Assembly: GCA_038131165.1 (NCBI GenBank)
Contig: JAYPOZ010000035.1
Coordinates: 1 to 38,704 of the forward strand
DNA: 38,704 nucleotides
Source: UBA6544 sp038131165
GTDB lineage: Bacteria > Pseudomonadota > Alphaproteobacteria > UBA8366
Reading direction: 5' to 3'
The notes under the pieces were generated by a model. It had not been told where the DNA came from. It saw nothing but the letters and a program-made list of their open reading frames with translations, and ran no database searches. Below are positions 1-8,055 of this stretch, piece by piece. Both the position numbers and the translations under genes were made by a program. Numbering within the stretch: position 1 is the first letter of the stretch; every line of letters starts with the position of its first letter.

Positions 1-456
1 AAATCCTGGGCCATGACCGGCTGGCGCATGGGCTGGCTGACCCACCCGGAGCGGCTGACCGAGACCATCGGCAACCTGGTGGAGTACAACACCAGCGGCA
101 CGCCGGAGTTTCTGCAGGAGGCCGGAATCGTCGCGGTGCAGGAAGGCGAAGCCACGGTCGCCGCGATGGTGGAGCGCTGCCGCGCCGGACGGGACGTCGC
201 CAACCGGCGCCTCGCCGCGATGGAGCGCGTCACCTACAGTCCGCCGGCCGCCGCCTTCTATGCCTTCTTCCGCGTCGATGGGATGGACAACAGCCTTGCC
301 TTCGCAAAGCGCCTGGCCACAGAGTTCAAGGTCGGCGTGGCGCCCGGGACGGCGTTCGGGCCCGCGGGCGAAGGGTGGCTGCGCCTTTGCTTCGCGCAAT
401 CGCCGGCGCGCATCGAGGAAGCGATGAGCCGTCTGGAGCGGGCGCTGGATACCTAG
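1..456 (+). CDS. Class I/II pyridoxal-phosphate aminotransferase, C-terminal part (5' end outside window)
   Basis: The frame is open from base 1, so the gene starts upstream; about 150 residues remain. It opens with K-S-W-A-M-T-G-W-R, which fits the active-site stretch S-K-x-W-A-M-T-G-W-R of aspartate-type aminotransferases, so the first codon is probably the lysine that forms the Schiff base with pyridoxal phosphate. The rest matches the small C-terminal domain of the fold, including G-x-A-F-G near residue 115 and W-L-R-L-C-F-A, where the arginine is the usual binder of the substrate alpha-carboxylate. The substrate cannot be told from this fragment. It ends about 70 bases before the FtsH gene on the same strand. 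Confidence 0.85.
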   Translation, partial: KSWAMTGWRMGWLTHPERLTETIGNLVEYNTSGTPEFLQEAGIVAVQEGEATVAAMVERCRAGRDVANRRLAAMERVTYSPPAAAFYAFFRVDGMDNSLAFAKRLATEFKVGVAPGTAFGPAGEGWLRLCFAQSPARIEEAMSRLERALDT

Positions 457-525
457 GTTTCGGAATCGCGCCCCAGATTGCGCTGAGTCAATGCGCGCGC
501 AGCGTCGTTACAGGAGGGTGTTGTC

Positions 526-2383
526 ATGCCAGACCCGATCGACAAGAAGACCCAAATTAATTTTTGGTACTTCATCGCCGCCTTTTTCCTGATTCTGATG
601 CTGCAGAATTTCTGGATCGGCAACCAACGGACCGAAGCCGTTCCCTACAGCGTCTTCCAGGAAATGCTGAAGCGCGGCGAGATCGTCTCGGTCTCGGTCA
701 CCGACCGGCACATCCGCGGCCTTCTCAAGAATCCCCCGCGAACCGGAGCCAAGGAAGTCGTCGCCATCCGAATCGATCCCAAACTTGCCGAAGACTTCGC
801 CAAATACGGCGTCGAATTCTCCGGCCGGATCGAGAGCACGGTGATCCGCGACATTCTCTCCTGGACCATTCCCATGCTGATTTTCTTCGGCATCTGGATG
901 TTCGCGATTCGCCGGATGGGCGGCGGGATCGGCGGCGGCATGATGTCGATCGGCAAATCCAAGGCCAAGGTCTATGTGGAGAAGGACACCAAGGTCACCT
1001 TCGACGATGTCGCCGGCGTCGACGAAGCGAAGGAAGAATTGCAGGAAGTCGTCGCCTTCCTGAAAAACCCCGAGCAATACGGCCGCCTCGGTGGGCGCAT
1101 GCCGAAGGGCGTGTTGCTGGTCGGCCCGCCCGGCACCGGCAAGACCTTGATCGCGCGCGCCGTGGCCGGCGAGGCCGGGGTGCCGTTCTTCTCGATCAGC
1201 GGCTCCGAATTCGTCGAGATGTTCGTCGGGGTCGGCGCCGCGCGGGTGCGCGACCTGTTCGAACAGGGCCGCCAGCACGCGCCGGCCATCATCTTCATCG
1301 ACGAGCTGGATGCCTTGGGCCGCCGCCCGGGGCGTGAACCCCGGCTACGGTGGCCACGACGAGAAGGAGCAGACGCTCAATCAACTCCTGTCGGAAATGG
1401 ACGGTTTCGATCCCAGCCAGGGTCTGGTCCTGCTGTCGGCGACCAACCGGCCGGAGATCCTCGACCCGGCACTGCTGCGCGCCGGACGCTTCGACCGTCA
1501 GGTTCTCGTCGACCGGCCCGACAAGGAAGGCCGGGTGGCGATCCTGAAAGTGCACCTGCCGAAGGCGCGGCTCGATCCCGCCGTCGATCCGGTCGAGATC
1601 GCCGAACTGACGCCGGGATTCACCGGCGCGGACCTCGCCAATCTCGTCAACGAAGCGGCTCTGCTGGCGACGCGGCGCGGCGGCGATGCCGTGACCATGG
1701 CCGATTTCACCGCGGCGGTCGAACGCATCGTCGCCGGACTGGAGAAGCGCAACCGGCTGCTCAATCCGTTCGAGCGCGAGGTCGTGGCGCATCATGAAAT
1801 GGGCCATGCCCTGGTCGCCCTGTCGCTGCCGGGGACCGACAAGGTGCACAAGGTTTCCATCATCCCGCGCGGCATCGGGGCGCTCGGCTATACCATTCAG
1901 CGGCCAACCGAAGACCGCTACCTGATGACGCGGGACGAATTGGAGAACAAGATGGCGGTGCTCCTCGGCGGGCGGGCGGCCGAGCATGTCGTTTACGGCC
2001 ATTTCTCCACCGGCGCCGCCGACGATCTGGCGAAGGCGACCGATATCGCCCGCAACATGGTGACGCGCTACGGCATGGATGCCGCGCTCGGGCACGTCGC
2101 CTACGAGCCGCCGCCAAGCCCGTTTCTCGACGGCGGCGCCGCAGTTTTCCCGAGCCCGCGGCAGTACAGCGACGAGACGGCCCATGAGATCGACGCTGCG
2201 GTCAAGACCGTCGTCGAGACCGCGTTCGAGCGCGCCGTGTCGATCCTGGAAAGCCGGCGGGAAATCCTCGATCTCGGCGCCAAACGCCTGCTGGAGACGG
2301 AAACTTTGACCGAGGACGATCTCCGCGAGATCGCGGCGCTCCTTAGCCTGCCCGCAGCGGAACCGGCCGCGCCGACACCGTGA
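526..2383 (+). pseudogene. ftsH: FtsH-type ATP-dependent membrane zinc protease, interrupted by a one-base frameshift
   Basis: This is a membrane-anchored AAA+ protease that degrades misfolded membrane proteins and regulators. The start at 526 follows an AGGAGG site. The first frame encodes a membrane segment (about residues 13-28), a periplasmic domain, a second membrane segment (about 108-126), Walker A G-P-P-G-T-G-K-T near residue 200 and Walker B I-I-F-I-D-E-L-D-A. After base 1324 or so the match moves by one base: R-G-V-N-P-G-Y-G-G-H-D-E, the second region of homology, the zinc site H-E-M-G-H (1793-1807) and the C-terminal helices all lie in the next frame and end at 2383. Removing one C around 1323-1326 restores a normal protein of about 618 residues. 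Either this is a sequencing error or the gene is broken. The sequence resembles secondary FtsH copies of alphaproteobacteria, so another ftsH may exist elsewhere. Confidence 0.88.
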
Positions 2384-2413
2384 CGGACAAGGTCATGCAG
2401 AGGGCGGCAGCGC

Positions 2414-3301
2414 CTAGAGTGCGGCCTCCGCGAGCAGCCAATCCCGGAACGCCACCAGCTTCGGGCGGTGCGCGAATTCCTTGGGGCAGACGACGTAATA
2501 GGCGTTCTCCGACGGCATCACCAGGTCAAAGGGTTGCACGAGCCGCCCATCGGCAAGCGCGTCGGCGACGACCGCACTTCGCCCAAGCGCCACGCCTTCC
2601 CCCGCGATCGTTGCCTCGACCGCCAGGTTCAACAGGTTGAAGGACGGCCCGCGGGTCGCATCGACGCCCTCGACGCCGGCGAGGTCCAACCAGCGCGCCC
2701 AGAGCCGCTCGGTGAAGTCGTGGATCAAGGTGTGATGCTTCAGGTCCTCGGGCCGGCGTAGCGGATGCGGCCCGCCGTCGACGAGCGCCGGACTGCAGAC
2801 GGGAAAGGCCTCCTCCGACAGAAACCAGTCGGACGCCATGCCGGGATAGTCGCCGCCGCCGTAACGCAACGCCACGTCGACACCGTCGCGCGTGAAATCC
2901 GCCAGCCCTTCGCGCACATCGACCCGGACGTCGATCTCCGGATGGGCGCGGCGGAACCGCGGCAGCCGCGGCAACAGCCAGGTCGCAGCAAAGGAGTTCA
3001 TCACGCTGACCGTCAACTGACCTTCGTTGTCGGATTGGCGCAATTCCACGGTTGCCCGCGCGATGCCGTCGAGTGCCTCGCGGATCGGGCCGGCATAGGA
3101 TTGTCCCTCGTCGGTCAGCAACAGCCGCCGGTTGAGCCGCCGGAACAATTTCATGCCGAGCCAGTCCTCCAGCGTCCGGATCTGGTGGCTGACCGCCGCC
3201 TGCGTGACGAACAGCTCTTCCGCGGCCTTGGTAAAGCTCAGATGGCGCGCCGCCGCATCGAAGGCCCGCAACGCATTCAAAGGGGGAAGACGAGACGACA
3301 T
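2414..3301 (-). CDS. LysR-family transcriptional regulator, GcvA-like
   Basis: A 295-residue regulator. The N-terminal S-R-L-P-P-L-N-A-L-R-A-F and the winged helix (about residues 5-65, with V-T-Q-A-A-V-S-H-Q-I as recognition helix) are typical of the GcvA branch of LysR proteins. The rest is the two-lobed effector-binding domain (about 90-293). I chose the ATG at 3301 because family members begin M-S-S-R-L-P-P-L-N; the open frame extends 16 codons further upstream but that part is not conserved-looking. It is transcribed away from the DUF1127 and glutathione transferase genes, whose promoter region it shares, so it probably regulates them or itself. The effector is unknown; the GcvA name reflects sequence similarity only, and no glycine-cleavage genes are nearby. 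Confidence 0.9.
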   Translation of the reverse strand: MSSRLPPLNALRAFDAAARHLSFTKAAEELFVTQAAVSHQIRTLEDWLGMKLFRRLNRRLLLTDEGQSYAGPIREALDGIARATVELRQSDNEGQLTVSVMNSFAATWLLPRLPRFRRAHPEIDVRVDVREGLADFTRDGVDVALRYGGGDYPGMASDWFLSEEAFPVCSPALVDGGPHPLRRPEDLKHHTLIHDFTERLWARWLDLAGVEGVDATRGPSFNLLNLAVEATIAGEGVALGRSAVVADALADGRLVQPFDLVMPSENAYYVVCPKEFAHRPKLVAFRDWLLAEAAL

Positions 3302-3351
3302 GTGCTCTTCTTTCGGATAAAATTTCCTCATGAATAAATAAAATTTCATCG

Positions 3352-3369
3352 TTTGTCGATTTCGACAAA
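3352..3369. promoter_or_regulatory. 18-bp palindrome in the LysR/DUF1127 divergent promoter region (candidate operator)
   Basis: TTTGTCGA, two central bases, then TCGACAAA: a perfect inverted repeat in an AT-rich spacer between divergent starts at 3301 and 3440. It contains a T-N11-A core, the loose signature of LysR-family sites. A 10-bp direct repeat (tttcggataa at 3311-3320 and 3419-3428) flanks it on both sides. Binding by the neighbouring regulator is inferred. Confidence 0.5.
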
Positions 3370-3439
3370 GTACCCAATATTCGCCTTAATTTCTAATTGA
3401 AGTAGCGAAAACCGATAATTTCGGATAAGGAAAATTCCA

Positions 3440-3661
3440 ATGAACCAACAGCTTCCGACCCTCGCTAAGGCTGGCGCCTGCAGGGAGTGGTTTCAGCTTT
3501 CCGCCCTGCTCGATTCAGTCTTCTGCACCTTGCTGGAATGGCAGGAACGCGCCCGTCAACGGCACCATCTCGCCCGGCTGGACGATCGGCTGCTCAAGGA
3601 TGTCGGTCTCGGACGCGCCGAAGCCGAAGCGGAGTACAGAAAACCGTTCTGGCGGACATAA
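3440..3661 (+). CDS. DUF1127 family small protein
   Basis: A 73-residue protein. Its C-terminal half (about residues 36-71) carries the DUF1127 signature: R-A-R-Q-R, then L-A-R-L-D-D-R-L-L-K-D-V-G-L, then A-E-A-E and a terminal K-P-F-W-R. Proteins of this family are short, arginine-rich and common in alpha- and gammaproteobacteria; in some alphaproteobacteria they affect RNA turnover, phosphate or stress physiology, but no exact role can be assigned here. The ATG follows AAGGAAA. The stop is 6 bases before the glutathione transferase start, so the two are probably one transcript, divergent from the LysR gene. The longer N-terminus than in minimal 45-50-residue members is usual for this subgroup. 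Confidence 0.85.
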   Translation: MNQQLPTLAKAGACREWFQLSALLDSVFCTLLEWQERARQRHHLARLDDRLLKDVGLGRAEAEAEYRKPFWRT

Positions 3662-3667
3662 TCGATC

Positions 3668-4352
3668 ATGTTGACGCTGTACGACAATCACCTGTCGGGC
3701 AACGGCTACAAGGTTCGGTTGCTGCTGAGTCAGTTGGAGATACCGTTTACGGTGATATGGCTCGACATCCTGAACGGAGAGACGCGGACGCCCGCTTTCC
3801 TGAAGTTGAATCCCAACGGCCGGATTCCGACCTTGGCCGATGGCGACTTCATTCTGCCGGAATCGAATGCCATCCTCTGCTATCTGGCCGAGAACACGCC
3901 CTATCTGCCGGCCGGGCAACAGGAGAAGGCGCGCGTTCTGCAGTGGCTTTTTTTCGAGCAGTACAGCCATGAGCCCAACGTCGCAACCGTCCGCCATTGG
4001 CTGGCCCATCTCGGCCGCCGGCCGGACGATCCGCAAATCCTCGAACGCCAGAAGGCGGGCAACGCGGCCCTTGACCTGATGGAAGATCATCTCGGCAGCC
4101 GGCCGTATTTCGTCGGCGATCGCTACTCCATCGCGGATATCGCGCTTTATGCTTATACCCATGTGGCGCACGAAGGCGGTTACCGCCTGGAGAATCGCCC
4201 CGCCATCCGGGCCTGGCTCGCCCGTGTCGCCGACCAGCCGGCCGCGCTTGCCGATGATCGTGCCGACCACCTTNNNNNNNNNNATCGCCGACCAGCCGCG
4301 CCATATCGCCATGGTCGGCGATTGCGGATCGCCTATTTCCGGGTCTCGATGA
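3668..4352 (+). CDS. Glutathione S-transferase, interrupted by an assembly gap
   Basis: The N-terminal thioredoxin-like domain (L-T-L-Y-D-N-H-L-S-G-N-G-Y-K-V-R, then L-N-P-N-G-R-I-P-T-L and L-P-E-S-N-A-I-L) and the helical domain (Y-F-V-G-D-R-Y-S-I-A-D-I-A-L) are clear up to about residue 190. Ten Ns at 4274-4283 then interrupt the gene. The bases just before the gap encode R-V-A-D-Q-P and those just after encode I-A-D-Q-P-R-H-I-A-M-V-G-D, in a different frame, ending with a TGA at 4350-4352. A normal ending of this family would join these two, so the contig ends probably overlap and the residues between them are artefact. The protein likely conjugates or reduces small electrophiles with glutathione; the exact substrate is unknown. 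Its 3' end overlaps the convergent MDR gene. Confidence 0.8.
4274..4283. other. Assembly gap (ten Ns)
   Basis: A fixed run of ten N characters lies inside the glutathione transferase gene. Similar sequence (gccgaccagcc) lies on both sides, at about 4227 and at 4287, which suggests two contig ends that overlap but were scaffolded rather than merged. The true distance is unknown. Confidence 0.98.
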
Positions 4353-5307
4353 CCACTTTGCCGGTCGATTTCCGAGCCAACAAAATCCGCATCGCGTCCG
4401 CCGATTCGGCAAGCGGGAAACGATGGCTGATATGCGGCTTCAAGACACCCTTGGCCCAAATCTCGCGGAGGCCCGCATAACCTTCGTGAATCACGTCGAT
4501 CTTGTTCCGGTGATAGGCGCCCCAGACGAACCCGTCGACGGTGAAGCATTTCACCAACGGATAGTTCGTCGGGATTTGCGGCACCTCACCGCTGGCAAAG
4601 CCGATAATGATGATCCGGCCCTCGAAATTGATGCAGCGCAGCGAGGCCTTGAACGCGTCGCCGCCGACCGGGTCGTAGATGACATCGGCACCGCCGGTGT
4701 ACGCCAGTACCTTCTCGCGGATATCCTCGTTCGAATAGTTGACGCCGTAATCCGCGCCGTAGGATTTGGCTAGCGCGACCTTCTCGTCGGTCCCCGCCGT
4801 CGCAATCACCGTCGCCCCCATTGCCTTGCCGAGCTCGACCGCCGTCAGCCCAACGCCGCCGGCAGCCCCGTGCACCAGCAAGACTTCGCCCGATTTCAAA
4901 TGCGAACGATAGGTCAGCGCCACATGGCTGGTGCCGTAGGCAACAGGGAAAGCCGCCGCCGTCACCCAGTCCATGTCGTCGGGGACCTGCGTCAGGTTCG
5001 CCGCCGGCACGTTGGCTTCCTCGGCGAAACCGCCGAAGCCGATGGAGCCCATGACCCGGTCGCCAACCTTGACGTTGTCGACGCCGTCGCCGAGCGCGAT
5101 GACTTCGCCCGCCGCCTCCATGCCGGGGCTGAACGGCAGATCGGGTTTCTCCTGATATTGGCCGGTGACCATCAGCGTGTCGCCGAAATTGACGCCCGCC
5201 GCATGGACGGCAAGGCGCGCCTCGCCCGGCTTCGGCGCCGGCAGGTCGACATTTTCCAATTTCATCGCGTCGATACCGTCGCGGCCGTGAAGTCTCATTG
5301 CGCGCAT
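4333..5307 (-). CDS. Zinc-independent MDR oxidoreductase, NADPH:quinone reductase-like (copy 1)
   Basis: A 324-residue medium-chain dehydrogenase/reductase. It has the N-terminal GroES-like domain (A-A-G-V-N-F-G-D, residues 36-43) and the nucleotide-binding motif A-A-G-G-V-G at 148-153, and lacks the cysteine/histidine set of zinc alcohol dehydrogenases. Such enzymes reduce quinones or activated double bonds with NADPH; some act on enoyl-CoA. I chose the ATG at 5307, preceded by GGGGAG at good spacing; a GTG at 5316 would overlap the upstream stop as GTGA. It lies directly downstream of a paralogue, almost certainly in one operon. The two share an exact 17-residue run (R-C-I-N-F-E-G-R through F-A-S-G), so they arose by duplication. 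Substrate unknown. Confidence 0.88.
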   Translation of the reverse strand: MRAMRLHGRDGIDAMKLENVDLPAPKPGEARLAVHAAGVNFGDTLMVTGQYQEKPDLPFSPGMEAAGEVIALGDGVDNVKVGDRVMGSIGFGGFAEEANVPAANLTQVPDDMDWVTAAAFPVAYGTSHVALTYRSHLKSGEVLLVHGAAGGVGLTAVELGKAMGATVIATAGTDEKVALAKSYGADYGVNYSNEDIREKVLAYTGGADVIYDPVGGDAFKASLRCINFEGRIIIIGFASGEVPQIPTNYPLVKCFTVDGFVWGAYHRNKIDVIHEGYAGLREIWAKGVLKPHISHRFPLAESADAMRILLARKSTGKVVIETRK

Positions 5308-5312
5308 GCCAA

Positions 5313-6296
5313 TCACTCCCCGTCCCGGATTTTCACGATGACCTTGCCCATGGCCTTACGATCCCGGAGCGCCTTAATGGCCTCACCTGCTTCCGCCAAG
5401 GGGAAACTGTGACTCTGCTGAGGTCTGAGCTGACCCGACGCCCACATCTTCGACAAACCGTCATAGGAACGCAGCAGGATTTCCGGACTGCGCCGCCGGT
5501 AAGTACCCACGGGAAAGCCGACGATGGAGATATTCTTGACCAGCACGTAGTTCGCCGGTGCGTCCGCAATGGTGCCGCTAGCGAAACCGATGATAATGAT
5601 CCGGCCTTCGAAATTGATGCAGCGGAGCGATTGGGTGAAGGCATCACCACTGACCGGGTCGTAGACGACATCGGCACCGCCGACGAGGTCCTTCACCCGG
5701 GTGCGGATTTCCTCGGTAGAATAATTGATCGCGTAATCGGCGCCGTTGTCGAGCGCGAATTGTGCCTTCTCGTCCGAACCGGCGGTCGCGACCACCGTGC
5801 AGCCGAGCGCCTTGCCGATCTGCACCGCCGTCGTCCCCACACCGCCCGCCGCACCGTGCACCAGAAGAACTTCCCCCGCCTTCAGATTGACACGCTCATG
5901 GACCAATGCCGCATGGCTGGTGGTGTGGGTCAGAATAAAGCCGCCTGCAGTCTCCCAATCCATGCCGTCGGGTACCTGCATCAGGAATTTCTCGGCAACC
6001 ACGGCTTCCTCCGCGAAGGCGCCGTAGTCGAAGAATCCCATCGCCCGGTCGCCGGGCTTGAAACGCGTCACCCCCTCGCCGACGTCGATCACTTCGCCCG
6101 CCGCCTCCAAACCCGGCGTGAACGGCAACTCGGGCTTGTGCTGGTACTTTCCCTCCGACATCAGCAAGTCCGGAAAATTGACCCCGGCAGCGTAGACTTT
6201 CAATCGGACTTCACCGGGACCTGGCGTAGGAGAGGGAATGTCTTCCAGGGTCAGGGCATCGACCCCTTCGAGTGTCGAGACGCGTATCGAGCGCAT
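5313..6296 (-). CDS. Zinc-independent MDR oxidoreductase, NADPH:quinone reductase-like (copy 2)
   Basis: A 327-residue paralogue of the downstream gene. The same architecture is visible: GroES-like domain with A-A-G-V-N-F-P-D (36-43), nucleotide motif A-A-G-G-V-G (149-154), and no zinc ligands. AAGGA precedes the ATG at 6296. The substrate-pocket region differs from copy 1 (T-H-T-T-S-H-A-A here, A-Y-G-T-S-H-V-A there), so the two enzymes may have separate substrates. The asparaginase gene lies 36 bases upstream on the same strand, so a three-gene transcript is plausible, though a functional link is not obvious. Confidence 0.88.
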   Translation of the reverse strand: MRSIRVSTLEGVDALTLEDIPSPTPGPGEVRLKVYAAGVNFPDLLMSEGKYQHKPELPFTPGLEAAGEVIDVGEGVTRFKPGDRAMGFFDYGAFAEEAVVAEKFLMQVPDGMDWETAGGFILTHTTSHAALVHERVNLKAGEVLLVHGAAGGVGTTAVQIGKALGCTVVATAGSDEKAQFALDNGADYAINYSTEEIRTRVKDLVGGADVVYDPVSGDAFTQSLRCINFEGRIIIIGFASGTIADAPANYVLVKNISIVGFPVGTYRRRSPEILLRSYDGLSKMWASGQLRPQQSHSFPLAEAGEAIKALRDRKAMGKVIVKIRDGE

Positions 6297-6332
6297 AGCT
6301 ATCCTTTATCTGTGCGGTCTAGTGGGGCCGGG

Positions 6333-7388
6333 TCAGCCGGCGGCGAGCGGTCCCGCCACGCGAACCTCCCCGACGGTCCGGCCGTTCCGGTTAAGAATGG
6401 GTTCGCGAAGGCCACGGTCAATGGAGCGCGCGATCGCATCGTCGAGAACGCCGAGGCGCATCAGCAGCGCCGTCATCATGATCTCCGCCGCACGCGTCGC
6501 CCCATCCTCGCATTTCAGCGCGATGCCGAGGCCGAGCGACGGAACGGCGCCGCAGAATACGCCTTCGGCACCCGTCTTCACGAGCGCCCGGCCTTGTGTC
6601 GCGCGAATGACGGTAGAGCAATAGCGGCCTGTCCCGGCGATCATTTGGGGTGCAGCGGTAATCGCCCTCGATATCCGGGCGATGGCTTCGGCCCGTCGAG
6701 GGGGAACTTCGTCGCCCGGATCGGCAAAGCGCGCGAATGCGAGCGCCAAATTACCGAGCGGAATAGCCAGCGTCGGGATAGAGCACCCGTCTGTGCCGCG
6801 CGGTGCCACGGCCAGATCGAGGCCGCACATCTGTTCCAACACACCGATGACCCGTTGCTGCACCGGATGGGTGTAATCGATATAGCCCTTTGTCGGCTCG
6901 CCGAGATGTCGCGCGGTTACCAGCATAGCGGTATGTTTGCCGGAACAATTATTATGCACCGACCCGAAGGGCTGACCCTCGCGTACCAGATCGTCGCTCG
7001 CCGGGCCATAACCCGGCGCATGCCCACCGCATTCGAGGTCGTCCGTCGAGAGGCCAACCCTTGCCAGCCAGGCCGCAACCGCATCGACGTGCATCCGCTC
7101 GCCGCCATGGGATGCGCACCCGACCGCGATCTCCTTGTCCGACGCGCCGCAGGCATCGGCGGCACCGCTTTCGACCAGCGGAATTGCCTGCAACGGCTTG
7201 ATTGCGGAGCGCGGATAGACGGGTGCCTCGACGTCGCCCCAGGACATCACCACCGATCCCGACGCGTCGACGACGGCGGCGCGTCCACGATGCCTGCTTT
7301 CCACCATGTCGCCCCGCGTCACTTCGACCATGACGGGTGCGTCGTCCATTGCCGGTCGGGACACGGAATCATGGGAATGCTCGTTCAT
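6333..7388 (-). CDS. L-asparaginase II family protein, Rhizobium etli ReAV type
   Basis: A 351-residue member of the asparaginase II family (Pfam PF06089), the serine-lysine type distinct from bacterial class 1 and 2 enzymes. It would hydrolyse L-asparagine to aspartate and ammonia in the cytoplasm. The key residues stand out: S61-x-x-K64 in S-A-I-K-P-L-Q, C148 and K151 in N-N-C-S-G-K-H, and C202 in T-D-G-C-S-I-P. These correspond with a constant offset of 13 to the S48, K51, C135, K138 and C189 that I recall for the catalytic and zinc site of ReAV. The ATG at 7388 follows GGAGGAGAGAGG. There is no signal peptide. It is divergent from the RNA methyltransferase gene. Confidence 0.88.
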   Translation of the reverse strand: MNEHSHDSVSRPAMDDAPVMVEVTRGDMVESRHRGRAAVVDASGSVVMSWGDVEAPVYPRSAIKPLQAIPLVESGAADACGASDKEIAVGCASHGGERMHVDAVAAWLARVGLSTDDLECGGHAPGYGPASDDLVREGQPFGSVHNNCSGKHTAMLVTARHLGEPTKGYIDYTHPVQQRVIGVLEQMCGLDLAVAPRGTDGCSIPTLAIPLGNLALAFARFADPGDEVPPRRAEAIARISRAITAAPQMIAGTGRYCSTVIRATQGRALVKTGAEGVFCGAVPSLGLGIALKCEDGATRAAEIMMTALLMRLGVLDDAIARSIDRGLREPILNRNGRTVGEVRVAGPLAAG

Positions 7389-7539
7389 AGGCGCCTCTCT
7401 CCTCCTGCCTTGTCGGCAATCAGCCGGAAATTCGAACGCGTTCTACCACGCAATCGCCGCAAGCAAAGACAAGATTTAGGCGTAGCCCTCGCCCCGAAAC
7501 CCTTGTCATCGCGCCGCTTCGCGGGCAAGGTCCAGCGCC

Positions 7540-8055
7540 ATGCGAGGATATTTTGGCATAGGCGTCGAAAGCATTTCAAAACCGATGAATGTCGGCAATC
7601 TGATACGCTCCGCGCACGCGTTCGGCGCGGATTTCGTATTTGCGATCGCGCCTGCGGTCGATCTCAAGCAGATCGACCGATCGGATACTTCCAAGACCCA
7701 CCGTCATTTGCCGCTTTACGAATTCCCGACGCCGAAAGAGTTGGTCCTGCCGAAGGGCTGTCAGCTCGTCGGGGTCGAACTGCTGGACGACGCCCACGAC
7801 CTGCCGAGCTTCACCCATCCCGAACAGGCCGCCTATATCCTCGGCCCCGAAAAGGGCGAATTATCGGCGGAAATCGTCGCGCGCTGCGAACATGTCGTGA
7901 AAATCCCGACCAAGTTCTGCGTCAATGTCGGCGTTGCCGGTGCGATCCTGATGTATGACCGCTGGCTCACCAAAGGCCGGTTTGCGCCCCGGCCTGTCGC
8001 GCCCGGCGGCCCCACCGAAGAACTGCCACCGCATTTTCATGGTGGGCGGGACTAA
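7540..8055 (+). CDS. SpoU/TrmH-family RNA 2'-O-methyltransferase
   Basis: A 171-residue SPOUT-fold methyltransferase. The three SpoU motifs are present in order: N-V-G-N-L-I-R-S-A (residues 17-25), I-L-G-P-E-K-G-E-L-S (about 98-107) and I-P-T-K-F-C-V-N-V-G-V-A-G-A (about 121-134). These form the knotted SAM site, and the first-motif N and R are the usual catalytic residues. It has the catalytic domain alone, with no L30e-like or N-terminal RNA-binding extension, so it resembles the short tRNA methyltransferases more than rRNA enzymes such as RlmB. The exact RNA target is not clear. Its stop overlaps by 4 bases the end of the convergent luciferase-like gene. Confidence 0.87.
   Translation: MRGYFGIGVESISKPMNVGNLIRSAHAFGADFVFAIAPAVDLKQIDRSDTSKTHRHLPLYEFPTPKELVLPKGCQLVGVELLDDAHDLPSFTHPEQAAYILGPEKGELSAEIVARCEHVVKIPTKFCVNVGVAGAILMYDRWLTKGRFAPRPVAPGGPTEELPPHFHGGRD

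Noticed and set aside
1310..1335. Programmed +1 frameshift in ftsH
   Set aside because: No slippery site, rare codon, stop codon or stimulatory hairpin is evident; FtsH is not known to use recoding.
7434..7443. GAACGCGTTC palindrome between asparaginase and methyltransferase genes
   Set aside because: Ten bases, single copy, no regulator nearby; not distinguishable from chance.
5298..7958. Very long open frame (886 codons) on the plus strand
   Set aside because: It lies opposite three well-conserved minus-strand genes and has no domain sequence; it is the usual antisense artefact of GC-rich codon use.
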